Shown piece by piece: positions 1 to 7,733 of a stretch of DNA of 37,702 bases. The notes under the pieces are model-generated. The model searched no databases. It was not told the DNA's origin and saw only the letters and a list, made by a program, of their open reading frames with translations. The translations under genes and the position numbers were made by a program. How positions within the stretch are numbered: position 1 is the first letter of the stretch; the number at the start of each line of letters is the position of its first letter. The stretch spans positions 1-37,702 of the forward strand of contig CACVKW010000132.1 of NCBI GenBank assembly GCA_902749685.1, read 5' to 3'. Source of the DNA: Olavius sp. associated proteobacterium Delta 1 (GTDB lineage: Bacteria > Desulfobacterota > Desulfobacteria > Desulfobacterales > JAFDCJ01).

Positions 1-38
1 TACAACCTGATTTCTAAATCACTAATTTCCCGTTTATA

Positions 39-63
39 ACTGCCTGTTTTTATTAAAGGCAGT
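39..63 (+). terminator. Hairpin, possible terminator of an upstream gene
   Basis: ACTGCCT (39-45) pairs perfectly with AGGCAGT (57-63) across an 11-nt AT-rich loop, and the region after it is T-rich (ATTTGATTTT). It could terminate a gene lying left of the window. The stem is only 7 bp and the T-run is broken, so the call is weak. Confidence 0.3.
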
Positions 64-399
64 ATTTGATTTTCAAATTATTTTGGACAGCAATGGTGCA
101 AAATATATTCAGAACGTATGGATTATTTGTAAATATTCAACAGGCCTTGTGACAGGATTATTGAGTGTCGAAAAATCGATGATGGAAAACACGAATATCA
201 AATACAGCGCTCAAAGGAATAAGATTGGGGCGGGGTGCGCACTATTCGTCATTATACACGATCTTACCAATTCCATGCCGGACGAGGATATATTGCAGAG
301 TGTCCTATGATGAATGTCAGATAGACGGTGATGATTTCGATAAATGGCTATTAATGTAAGAAATTAGGGAGAATTCCACATATTGTGGTTCGCCTAAAA

Positions 400-469
400 T
401 CCCCAACACGCCGCCCGCAAACCGCTGCCCGCAACCTGTAACCCGCAACACGCAATACGTACCCAGCAT
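400..469. repeat. Heptad repeat array, unit CCCGCAA
   Basis: About ten consecutive 7-nt units in register: CCCCAAC, CACGCCG, CCCGCAA, ACCGCTG, CCCGCAA, CCTGTAA, CCCGCAA, CACGCAA, TACGTAC, CCAGCAT. The units diverge but the 7-bp spacing does not. It is one of many 7-bp-period islands in this window and lies about 290 bp upstream of the TAXI gene. Confidence 0.75.
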
Positions 470-758
470 CTTTTTTCCAGTAACCGGTTGCAATTCACTA
501 TTCGATTTGATACATCAATAGGGTTCCTGAATGTAATTCAAACTCTAATCCATTATTAATACCTGAATTTTGCACGTAATTCTTATCAACAGTGGATGAG
601 GTTGGAATAGCGTACTGGATCCGAAGTGAAGTATGATTTTAAAAATTCAGGTAATAATTAAATTTGAACGGAAAGGGGAGGTAATATATTTAACTATGTA
701 GTAACTTCGGAAACACTGTACCATTGATTTAAACTATTTATAATTAAAGGAGGTTCCA

Positions 759-1751
759 ATGAAAAAACTAATGATTTTTGCGATTGCCCTGGTCTTTGGC
801 CTTGCTCTGTTTAGCGGGATAGGCCCTCTCGAACAAAAAGCGCAAGCCGGGAAAACCACTTTTGTCACGATCGGAACCGGCGGAATCACCGGCGTATACT
901 ATCCCACCGGCGGTGCGATTGCCAGGATGGTCAACAAAAAGCGCAAAGAGTACGGCATCCGGGCAACAGTTGAGTCTACCGGTGGATCTGTGTTCAATGT
1001 TAATGCCATCATGTCCGGCGACCTCGAATTCGGCGTGGTCCAGTCCGATCGCCAGTACCAGGCCATCCAGGGGATTGCCAACTGGAAAGACAAAGGACCG
1101 CAAAAGGATTTGCGGGCCATGTTCTCCATTCACCCCGAAACGGTTGATTTGATTGCCGCGGTGGATGCCAATATCAACAGCCTGGCGGATCTCAAGGGCA
1201 AACGCGTCAACGTCGGCAACGTCGGCTCCGGCTACCGGAAAAATGCCATCGATGCGCTGGTTGCCAATGGTCTGGATTACGATAAGGATTTTCACTCTGA
1301 GAGCCTGAAAGCCGCCGAAGCGCCCGGTTTGATCCAGGACGGCCGGCTCGACGCCGCCTTTTATACGGTGGGACATCCCAGCGGCTATTACAAAGAAGCC
1401 ACCTCCGGCAAGCGCAAGGTCAAGTTTGTGCCGATTACCAATGTTGGAAGTCTGCTGGAAAAATATCCCTACTATGCCAAAGCGGTCACCCAGGTGACAC
1501 AACACTACCCCGGGGCTGCGAACGATGCCGACGTCCCCACATTTGGCGTCAAGGCCACTTTCGTGACCTCCGCCAAGGTGCCGGACGAAGTTGTCTACGC
1601 CATTACCAAGCAGGTGTTTGACAACTTCGATGAATTCAAAAAACTGCATCCCGCCTACGGCGGTTTGACCAAGGAAAACATGCTCGAAGGTATGTCCGCA
1701 CCCATTCATCCGGGGGCGATGAAATATTACAAAGAAGTCGGACTGAAGTAG
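759..1751 (+). CDS. TAXI-family TRAP transporter substrate-binding protein
   Basis: Periplasmic binding protein that delivers a small organic anion (substrate unknown) to the fused TRAP permease encoded next. A classical signal peptide spans residues 1-30 with an AQA cleavage site. The mature protein begins with the TAXI hallmark: an IGTGG-x-TGVYYPTGG segment around residues 38-52, then ESTGGSVFNV and FGVVQSD. The length (330 aa) is normal for the family. The start is fixed by a strong AAAGGAGG ribosome binding site. A terminator-like hairpin follows at 1768-1796 and the permease begins 333 bp downstream, so the binding protein may be made in excess over the permease. TAXI proteins have been linked to glutamate or other carboxylates, but nothing here settles the substrate. 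Confidence 0.93.
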   Translation: MKKLMIFAIALVFGLALFSGIGPLEQKAQAGKTTFVTIGTGGITGVYYPTGGAIARMVNKKRKEYGIRATVESTGGSVFNVNAIMSGDLEFGVVQSDRQYQAIQGIANWKDKGPQKDLRAMFSIHPETVDLIAAVDANINSLADLKGKRVNVGNVGSGYRKNAIDALVANGLDYDKDFHSESLKAAEAPGLIQDGRLDAAFYTVGHPSGYYKEATSGKRKVKFVPITNVGSLLEKYPYYAKAVTQVTQHYPGAANDADVPTFGVKATFVTSAKVPDEVVYAITKQVFDNFDEFKKLHPAYGGLTKENMLEGMSAPIHPGAMKYYKEVGLK

Positions 1752-2084
1752 CGCCGTAAATATGGAAAAAGGCGGCGGCTCAAGGCCGCTGCCTTTCCTT
1801 CCACTATACACCAGATTGCATGCAGAAGATAATACCATCTCCTTCAAATAAACCTGGGTGATCTTTTACCCGCATCCAGCCTGATCTATGAGATTTTGCG
1901 ATGCCCCTAATTATTCCACCCTGAATTTTCGAGAGCAGAGAGAAAATGCGCAGCAGAAATTAGTTAATTCGCAGGACCATCGATAAAGCAATTTTCTTCA
2001 GTTCTCAAAGAACACTTAAAGAACCTAATGTGCTGTTTTTCAGGGCGGTTAATTAGATCGAATCCGGGAAATTAGGTGGGCCAA
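1752..2084. other. 333-bp spacer between transporter genes
   Basis: It contains the hairpin at 1768-1796 and, at about 1963-2050, a divergent copy of an AT-rich interspersed element also seen near 27990 and 35763. The element ends with GTTTTTCAGGGC close to the permease ribosome binding site. No gene is visible. Confidence 0.5.
1768..1796 (+). terminator. Terminator/attenuator hairpin between TAXI gene and permease
   Basis: AAAGGCGGCGGC (1768-1779) pairs with GCCGCTGCCTTT (1785-1796) with one mismatch and a 5-nt loop (TCAAG), followed by a pyrimidine-rich stretch. The GC-rich stem, A-flank and T-flank fit an intrinsic terminator. Placed between a binding-protein gene and its permease gene, it could lower permease expression relative to the binding protein. 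Confidence 0.65.
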
Positions 2085-4163
2085 ATGACGAATAATCACG
2101 AGATAGAGCCAAAAGATGAGGGACTTGAAGTTGCCAGGAAAATGGCCGAAGAGGAGGAAGGGGTTGCCAGGCGACCCACCGGCCCCACAAAATGGGTGAT
2201 CCCGACCATCGGGGTGATCTGGTCATTTTTCCAGCTTTCGATTGCCAGCTGGTGGATTTTAGACACCGTGTTTATTCGCTCCATCCATCTCGGTTTCGCC
2301 CTGCTGATCGTCTATTTGAACTACCCCGTTTTCAAGGAGACCCGGTTGGGTCTCAAATTTCTTTCCGTTAAAAACAGGATTCCGCCCTGGGATTTCGTGA
2401 TTGCCATCATTGCCTGTTTTTCAGCCGTTTATATTGCCGTTGACTATGCCGGAATTAACGAGCGCTACGGCGCACCCATCACCCGCGATCTGATAATCGG
2501 TCTTATCCTGCTGCTGCTGCTGCTGGAAGCTTCCCGGCGAGTCATCGGTCCGGCCCTGTCGGTGATCGCCACATTTTTTTGTGTCTATGCTTTTTTCGGG
2601 CCATATATGCCTGATATCATTGCCTTTAAGGGGGTGTCAATTAGCCGCTTTATCGGCCAGATCACCATGTCCACTGAAGGGATTTACGGGATTCCGCTGG
2701 ATGTGTCGGCCACCATTGTTTTTCTGTTTGTGCTCTTCGGCGCCATGCTGGAAAAGGCCGGCGCCGGTCACTATTTTATTCAACTCGCCCTGAGCATCCT
2801 GGGCGGGTATAAGGGCGGTCCGGCCAAGGCGGCGGTCATGGGCAGCGGGTTCACCGGTCTCGTGTCAGGCTCCAGTATCGCCAACATCGTCACGACCGGG
2901 ACATTTACCATCCCTTTGATGAAAAAGGTCGGTTACCCCGCCACAAAGGCGGCCGCTGTCGAGGTTGCCGCCAGCACGGACGGTCAGCTGGCACCGCCGA
3001 TTATGGGGGCTGCGGCTTTCATCATCGCCGAATATGTCAACGTTCCCTATATCGAAGTAATCAAGGCCGCCGCGGTTCCTGCATTTGCCTCCTACGCCGC
3101 CCTATTCTACATTACCCATATCGAGGCCTCCAAACTGGGATTGAGGGGTCTGTCACGCGATGAACTGCCTTCTTTTTTCAAGACTTTGATCAGTGGCGTG
3201 CATTTTCTGATACCCATTGGTATGCTGCTCTATGAACTGATCATTGTGCGCCATTCGGCGGAGCTGGCCGCATTTAATGCCATCTGGCTAATGGCCATCA
3301 TTATGCTGCTGCAGGATCCGGTGAAAGCCTATTTAAAGAAAGAACCCATTGGTCCGGCCTTTAAACACAGCATCGTCCTGATCTTCTCTGCCCTGGCAAC
3401 CGGCGCCAGAAACATGTGCTCCGTTGCCCTGGCCACAGCGGCCGCCGGCATTATCGTGGGCGTGGTTGCCATGGGACTCGGCGGGCTGATCACCGAGGTT
3501 ATTGACGTTCTTTCCGGCGGCAACATCTTCCTGTTGCTGACCATAACCGCGGTTGCCAGTTTAATTATCGGAATGGGACTGCCCACCACGGCCACTTATA
3601 TCGTGATGGCCTCTTTAACGGCGCCGGTCATCGTTGAAGTCGGTGGTTACATGGATTTTATCGTGCCGCTGATGGCCGCCCATCTGTTCTGCTTTTATTT
3701 CGGAATTCTGGCTGACGACACGCCGCCGGTGGGACTGGCAGCTTATGCAGCCGCAGCGATTGCCAAATCCCCACCCATTCCCACCGGTTTGCAGGGGTTC
3801 ATGTACGATATTCGTACCGCCATATTACCCTTTATGTTCATTTTTAATTCGGACCTGATTTTACATAACATCAACAGCTGGCCCCAGGGGCTTCTCATTT
3901 TTGCCATGGCCTGCATCGGCAACTTTGCCTTTGCATCCGCCACCCAGGGCTGGTTCGTGGCTAAAAATAGATTTTACGAAATACCGCTATTTCTGTTTGT
4001 GACGTTAAACTTAATGCGACCGGATCTGATCGCACGCTGGGTCGGCCTGCCCCATGGGCAACGTTACTGGACCTATCTGATCGGTCTGGCCGTATTCGGT
4101 GTGATCTATATCCTGCAGCGGCCACGAACTCCGAAACCGGCTGCAGCGGTCGCCACCGCTTAG
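2085..4163 (+). CDS. TRAP transporter fused permease (4TM/12TM)
   Basis: Inner-membrane permease of a TAXI-TRAP system, with the small DctQ-like and large DctM-like subunits fused; it is expected to use an ion gradient to import the ligand captured by the upstream binding protein. About 692 residues, very hydrophobic throughout. Conserved large-subunit motifs are visible in order: GSGFTGLVSGSSIANIVTTG, STDGQLAPPIMGAAAF, GMGLPTTATYIVMASLTAP and FYFGILADDTPPVGLAAY. The N-terminal ~60 residues are soluble and acidic. ATG at 2085 is preferred over the GTG at 2076 because AGGTGGG lies just upstream of the ATG. The family match is strong; the substrate is not predictable. Confidence 0.92.
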   Translation: MTNNHEIEPKDEGLEVARKMAEEEEGVARRPTGPTKWVIPTIGVIWSFFQLSIASWWILDTVFIRSIHLGFALLIVYLNYPVFKETRLGLKFLSVKNRIPPWDFVIAIIACFSAVYIAVDYAGINERYGAPITRDLIIGLILLLLLLEASRRVIGPALSVIATFFCVYAFFGPYMPDIIAFKGVSISRFIGQITMSTEGIYGIPLDVSATIVFLFVLFGAMLEKAGAGHYFIQLALSILGGYKGGPAKAAVMGSGFTGLVSGSSIANIVTTGTFTIPLMKKVGYPATKAAAVEVAASTDGQLAPPIMGAAAFIIAEYVNVPYIEVIKAAAVPAFASYAALFYITHIEASKLGLRGLSRDELPSFFKTLISGVHFLIPIGMLLYELIIVRHSAELAAFNAIWLMAIIMLLQDPVKAYLKKEPIGPAFKHSIVLIFSALATGARNMCSVALATAAAGIIVGVVAMGLGGLITEVIDVLSGGNIFLLLTITAVASLIIGMGLPTTATYIVMASLTAPVIVEVGGYMDFIVPLMAAHLFCFYFGILADDTPPVGLAAYAAAAIAKSPPIPTGLQGFMYDIRTAILPFMFIFNSDLILHNINSWPQGLLIFAMACIGNFAFASATQGWFVAKNRFYEIPLFLFVTLNLMRPDLIARWVGLPHGQRYWTYLIGLAVFGVIYILQRPRTPKPAAAVATA

Positions 4164-4243
4164 GGTTCACGAAGAAAGTCATTCACAATTTTGGGCGTTG
4201 AGGCGCCCGGCAAGCAATACGCGGAAACAGAGGAATACCAAGT

Positions 4244-4296
4244 ATATTTCGAGCTTCCGCAACGCAGCCCGACGGGATGGATCGACGTCCAAAATG
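4244..4296 (+). repeat. 53-bp interspersed repeat, copy 1
   Basis: This segment matches the reverse complement of 27928-27980 at 51 of 53 positions: exact blocks of 22 and 26 nt flank a 5-nt block with two differences. It lies in the spacer before the universal stress protein gene and contains ATATTTCGAGCTTCC and GGATGGATCGACGTCC. The reading frame upstream of that gene runs open through it, but the ribosome binding site shows the gene starts after the repeat. Confidence 0.85.
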
Positions 4297-4343
4297 TATA
4301 TTTCTCAGAGCGGATTAATGCGGATCGATTAGGAGATGGCAAG

Positions 4344-4838
4344 ATGAAACCGATAAAGGAAATTATGGTTGCCGTCGGCTTTGCCGAATACTCTCAGGGA
4401 CTAGTGGCCTATGCAGCCCGAATCGCCGAAACCCTGAATGCCGAGCTGATCATAGTCAACATCATCAATGTGCGGGATGTCGAAGCCATTGGATCAATTG
4501 CCGCGATGGGATATGAGGTCGACAGTGAACACTACGTATCGGGCATAAAAGAAGAACGCCAGCAAGCCCTTAGCGAAATTCTTGCCAAGGTTTCATTCCC
4601 GGCCGATAAAATGCGCGCCATCTTTCAAATCGGCCACCCGATCGATGAGTTGCTGAAAATCGCCGTGCATGAAAAGGTTGATTTGTTGGTGATGGGTATC
4701 AAGGGCCGTTCCGATTTGGAGCATGTTCTGGTGGGATCCGTGGCTGAGAAGATTTTTCGGCGTTCACCGGTTCCAATTTTATCTTACCGCGATGAAAAAA
4801 GTGCCGAACGCTTAAAGAAGCATATTGGTATTAAGTAA
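4344..4838 (+). CDS. Universal stress protein (UspA family)
   Basis: Small cytoplasmic Rossmann-like protein of 164 residues. The UspA signature of ATP-binding members, G-x2-G-x9-G-S, is visible at about residues 118-132 (GIKG, then GS followed by VAEKIFRRSPVPIL). The frame is open upstream to 4191, but ATG at 4344 is preceded by a clear AGGAGA site and the typical family N-terminus (MKPIKEIMVAVGF) begins there. The upstream extension is the translation of an interspersed repeat. Usp genes often accompany TRAP transporters, and here the gene follows the permease by 180 bp. It probably responds to energy or nutrient stress; the direct function is unknown. Confidence 0.9.
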   Translation: MKPIKEIMVAVGFAEYSQGLVAYAARIAETLNAELIIVNIINVRDVEAIGSIAAMGYEVDSEHYVSGIKEERQQALSEILAKVSFPADKMRAIFQIGHPIDELLKIAVHEKVDLLVMGIKGRSDLEHVLVGSVAEKIFRRSPVPILSYRDEKSAERLKKHIGIK

Positions 4839-4925
4839 CTGTTCCGGGTTCAGGATTCGAAATTCTGCGGTTCGCCGTTTAATCCAGACCCATACCTGTG
4901 GCAGCTATCCTGGAAGGAGGGCAAG

Positions 4926-5417
4926 ATGTCCAGACACCTTTTACTTAAGCTCGCCATTATAGTGGTTGCATTAGTTGCTAACTTTTTACCCGTGCTCGCA
5001 GGTGAACGATTTACGGATAATGGTGACGGCACGGTTACGGATCATAAACTTGGACTGATGTGGTCGAAAACCGACAATAACGGCAATATCGACTGGATTC
5101 AGGCTGAGAAATGGACTCAATTCACGTTTCCCTATACCCTTGAAAATAAATATGAAAATTGGCGCCTGCCGACGCTGAAAGAACTGCAGAGCCTTCTGGT
5201 GGCAGACAAAAATTACAAGGGCTATGAGACAGATTGTGGTCAATGGGCTAAAATCACCCCCCTGATACAGCTGAGTTGCGGTTGGATCTGGACTTCGGAG
5301 TCGGATGCCCGGGCACCGACAGCGCGAATATTTAATTTTGCCAATGTCTATCACTACACAGTTCGCAAAGCTCAAAGCAGGGGCTACCGGGCACTGCCGG
5401 TACGGAATTTAAAGTAG
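4926..5417 (+). CDS. Secreted DUF1566 (Lcl_C-like) domain protein
   Basis: Exported 163-residue protein of unknown biochemical function. A signal peptide covers residues 1-25 (hydrophobic core, LAG-E cleavage region). The domain starts at once with the DUF1566 hallmark RFTDNGDGTVTDHKLGLMW, followed by NWRLPTLKELQSLL and a C-terminal GYRALPVRN. One DUF1566 unit makes up the whole mature protein. A strong GGAAGGAGGG site precedes the ATG. A heptad repeat array begins at the last base of its TAG stop codon. The gene converges on gspE. Confidence 0.87.
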   Translation: MSRHLLLKLAIIVVALVANFLPVLAGERFTDNGDGTVTDHKLGLMWSKTDNNGNIDWIQAEKWTQFTFPYTLENKYENWRLPTLKELQSLLVADKNYKGYETDCGQWAKITPLIQLSCGWIWTSESDARAPTARIFNFANVYHYTVRKAQSRGYRALPVRNLK

Positions 5418-5500
5418 CATGGGGCAGAGAGCAGAGCGCATGGGGCAAAGGGCAGAGGGCAGAGGGCAGAGGGCATAGAGCAGAGCGCATAGCGTATTAG
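5417..5500. repeat. Heptad repeat array, unit GCAGAGG
   Basis: Twelve contiguous 7-nt units start at the G of the DUF1566 stop codon: GCATGGG, GCAGAGA, GCAGAGC, GCATGGG, GCAAAGG, three GCAGAGG, GCATAGA, GCAGAGC, GCATAGC, GTATTAG. Positions 5473-5489 are an exact 17-bp inverted match to 5734-5750 beside the gspE stop codon, so each convergent gene is followed by the same unit type in its own sense orientation. Confidence 0.9.
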
Positions 5501-5526
5501 ATCGATATTTGATGGCAGAGTCTATT

Positions 5527-5584
5527 GAAGTCGGAAGTGGGAATTATTCGATTTTGGATTTCGGAATGGGGATTGCGGATTTAT
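5527..5584. repeat. Heptad repeat array, unit GATTTCG/GAAGTCG
   Basis: Seven-base units GAAGTCG and GAAGTGG are followed, after a 2-nt phase slip at 5541-5549, by GATTTTG, GATTTCG, GAATGGG, GATTGCG, GATTTAT. It resembles the array at 26647-26674. It lies between the convergent DUF1566 and gspE genes. Confidence 0.7.
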
Positions 5585-5644
5585 ATCTGGAATCGCTGCG
5601 CTCGGTCTTTCACATTCAATTTAACCCTCTACGCTCTGCCAAAA

Positions 5645-5693
5645 TACCTCACACCTTGAAACGATTCCTTATACCTTAAACCTTATACCCGTT
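5645..5693. repeat. Heptad repeat array, unit ACCTTAT
   Basis: Seven in-register units: TACCTCA, CACCTTG, AAACGAT, TCCTTAT, ACCTTAA, ACCTTAT, ACCCGTT. The sequence class differs from the neighbouring arrays but the period is the same. It lies in the same convergent gap. Confidence 0.7.
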
Positions 5694-5720
5694 TATTTCC
5701 AGCTACAACGTTCTATCCCA

Positions 5721-5762
5721 CCGCTTTGCGCTTTGCGCTCTGCTCTATGCGCTTTGCGCATC
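5721..5762. repeat. Heptad repeat array, unit GCGCTTT (GCAAAGC on - strand)
   Basis: Units CCGCTTT, GCGCTTT, GCGCTCT, GCTCTAT, GCGCTTT, GCGCATC run into the gspE stop codon (5761-5763). On the minus strand these read GCGCAAA, GCGCATA, GAGCAGA, the same class as the array after the DUF1566 gene. Bases 5734-5750 and 5473-5489 form a perfect 17-bp inverted repeat. Confidence 0.85.
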
Positions 5763-7521
5763 ATTTCTGCGTTACGCGCAACACTTCCTCCATAGTCGTG
5801 GTGCCTTCTAATACCTTCTCGATGCCGTCCTGGCGCAGGGATATCATTTTTTGTTTGACGGCCTCATTTTTGATGCGGTTGGAATCAAACGTTTCGAGAA
5901 TCAGGCTCTTTAAATGTTCATCCATTAGCATGATCTCAAAAATCCCCTGGCGCCCCTTGTAGCCGGTGGTGATGCATCTTTCACATCCCACTGCTTTATA
6001 GATCTGGCTTTTGTCGAAGTGGTCAGGTGCGACACCGATGCTTTTTAGATAAATAGAACTGGGTTGGTATACTTTTTTGCAGTTATTACACAGGACCCGC
6101 ACGAGCCGTTGGGCGGCTACTGCCAGCACGGATGAAGAAATTAAAAACGGTTCAACGCCCATATCCACCAGTCGGGTAATCGCACTGGCGGAGTCGTTGG
6201 TGTGCAGGGTGGAAAAAACCAGATGCCCTGTCAGGGCCGATTGGACGGCTATTCCCGCTGTTTCCATATCTCGAATCTCACCGATAAGGATCACATCCGG
6301 ATCCTGCCGCACAATGGATCGCAGACCCCGCGCAAAGGTCAAATCGATTTTGGGATTGACCTGGATTTGACTGATTCCTTTTATCTGGTATTCAACCGGA
6401 TCTTCGATGGTAATAATATTGATATTCGGTTTGTTTATCGATTGTAAAATTGCATAAAGGGTGGTGGTTTTGCCGCTGCCGGTAGGTCCGGTGACCAGGA
6501 TGATGCCGTTGGGGGATGTCACCAATTTTTGGATTAGTTTTAACCGTGCCGGGCTAAATCCCAGATCCGGTAATTCCAGCAGGGAACCTGATTTGTTCAG
6601 CAGCCTTAAAACCACACGCTCCCCGAAAGAGGTCGGAATCGTTGACACACGCAGGTCGATATTCTGATCTCCGACTTTGACTTCAAAGCGCCCATCCTGG
6701 GGCAGGCGCTTTTCGGCGATGTTCATTTTTGCCATGACCTTAATTCGCGAAATCAGGGCGGGTTGGATCCATTTGGGTGGGGTCAGCAAGTCGTACAGGA
6801 TCCCGTCAACCCGATAGCGCACAGTGAAGCTGTGTTGATAAGGCTCGATATGGATATCACTGGCACGGGCTTTAATGGATTGGGAAATGATGTGGTTGAC
6901 CAGCTTGATTATCGGCGCTTCGCTGGTGTCATCCAGCAGGTCGGCAGTTTCCTCAATTTCGCTGATGATATCACTGCTGTTTTCTTCCATGTCCTGAACC
7001 AGCTGCTGGGCCGAATCCCGGCGCAGGTCATACTGCAAATTTATGGCCGATAGTACGGTTTCGCGTTCAGCCAGCACCAGTTTAAAATCGGTTAACTCCA
7101 TGAGCCGCACCAGATCGTCAAGGGCGTGAAAATTTAACGGGTCGTTAATTGCAATCACAAAACCGGCCGGTGCGATTTGCTTATCGGAATCGTCTGAATT
7201 CAACGGTGCCAGTCCGCAATCTGCCGCGGTTATCGGGTTATGGTACTCCAAGGGTACCATGATGTACTTTTTTAAAAATTGAATGGGAATTTTGTCAGTA
7301 AATTCCGATTCAGCAGTTTCCAGGGGCACCTTGGGCCAATAGGGCAGATCATACTGGATGCTCAGGGCCTCGAGCAGTTGTTTTTCGGAAATATTGTTCT
7401 GCTGAACCAGAATATCACCGATGCGCCCGCCTTTATCCTGCCGCAGGCGTAGGGCTTCAGCCAGGGCGTCTTCATTCAGATCGTATTGGTCGACCAGTAT
7501 TTCTGCTAAATGTGCTCGCAT
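5761..7521 (-). CDS. gspE: Type II secretion system ATPase GspE
   Basis: Cytoplasmic hexameric ATPase that powers pseudopilus assembly. 586 residues, near the usual length. An N-terminal MshEN/N1E-type domain (about 1-160) is followed by an N2E region beginning near PIIKLVNHIISQSI. Then come Walker A GPTGSGKTTT (about 342-351), the Asp box around NIITIEDPVEY, Walker B VILIGEIRD (about 405) and the HLVFSTLHTNDS His box. A four-cysteine zinc site, CNNC then CERC (about 478 and 512), is typical of GspE. It is the last gene of the operon. Its stop codon abuts a heptad array and it is separated from gspD by 212 bp, an unusually wide gap for these partners. Confidence 0.96.
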   Translation of the reverse strand: MRAHLAEILVDQYDLNEDALAEALRLRQDKGGRIGDILVQQNNISEKQLLEALSIQYDLPYWPKVPLETAESEFTDKIPIQFLKKYIMVPLEYHNPITAADCGLAPLNSDDSDKQIAPAGFVIAINDPLNFHALDDLVRLMELTDFKLVLAERETVLSAINLQYDLRRDSAQQLVQDMEENSSDIISEIEETADLLDDTSEAPIIKLVNHIISQSIKARASDIHIEPYQHSFTVRYRVDGILYDLLTPPKWIQPALISRIKVMAKMNIAEKRLPQDGRFEVKVGDQNIDLRVSTIPTSFGERVVLRLLNKSGSLLELPDLGFSPARLKLIQKLVTSPNGIILVTGPTGSGKTTTLYAILQSINKPNINIITIEDPVEYQIKGISQIQVNPKIDLTFARGLRSIVRQDPDVILIGEIRDMETAGIAVQSALTGHLVFSTLHTNDSASAITRLVDMGVEPFLISSSVLAVAAQRLVRVLCNNCKKVYQPSSIYLKSIGVAPDHFDKSQIYKAVGCERCITTGYKGRQGIFEIMLMDEHLKSLILETFDSNRIKNEAVKQKMISLRQDGIEKVLEGTTTMEEVLRVTQK

Positions 7522-7703
7522 TGGAATGACTATTTAACATTGAATAGTGAATAATTATTGAAAGCTGTCGATTTCAGTCTTTATGCTTGCCCGTTATTTG
7601 GTAGAGCGATTAATTGCTATCGTGACTTCACTTATTGCTTTTAATGCGACTGTAACGTCCATGCCCCTAGCGATACCTGAAAATTAAATGATAGAATACC
7701 ATA

Positions 7704-7731
7704 AATCTTCAATCTTCAATCTTCAATATCA
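7704..7731. repeat. Heptad repeat array, unit AATCTTC
   Basis: Three perfect AATCTTC units are followed by AATATCA, ending two bases before the gspD stop codon (7734-7736 on the minus strand). The same unit recurs at 18189-18201 and 28529-28563 and, as ATTGAAG on the plus strand, at 18016-18050. The remaining 7522-7703 of the gspE-gspD gap shows no gene or clear terminator. Confidence 0.85.
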
Positions 7732-7733
7732 CC

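Larger units (their letters stand above)
1..758. other. Intergenic/leading region with no supported gene
   Basis: No convincing coding region is visible. The only open frame of any length (83-310, TTG start) lacks a ribosome binding site and resembles no family I know. The stretch holds a small hairpin at 39-63, a short palindrome CCACA-TAT-TGTGG at 376-388, a heptad repeat array at 400-469, and a TAACCGGTTGCAAT motif at 481-494 that recurs near 34084. I found no convincing promoter with a standard -35/-10 pair for the downstream transporter gene, although its 5' untranslated region must lie here. Confidence 0.5.

Noticed and set aside
83..310. 75-residue open frame at the left edge
   Set aside because: TTG start without ribosome binding site, no recognisable motif, AT-rich sequence with poor codon structure.
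700..758. TATAAT-like box before the TAXI gene
   Set aside because: It lies only about 10 bp before the ribosome binding site and has no -35 at usable spacing.
768..1847. Long minus-strand open frame (359 codons) opposite the TAXI gene
   Set aside because: Mirror frame of a clearly identified plus-strand gene; the translation shows no family features.
4191..4343. N-terminal extension of the universal stress protein
   Set aside because: It is the translation of the 53-bp interspersed repeat and flanks; a strong ribosome binding site and family N-terminus place the start at 4344.
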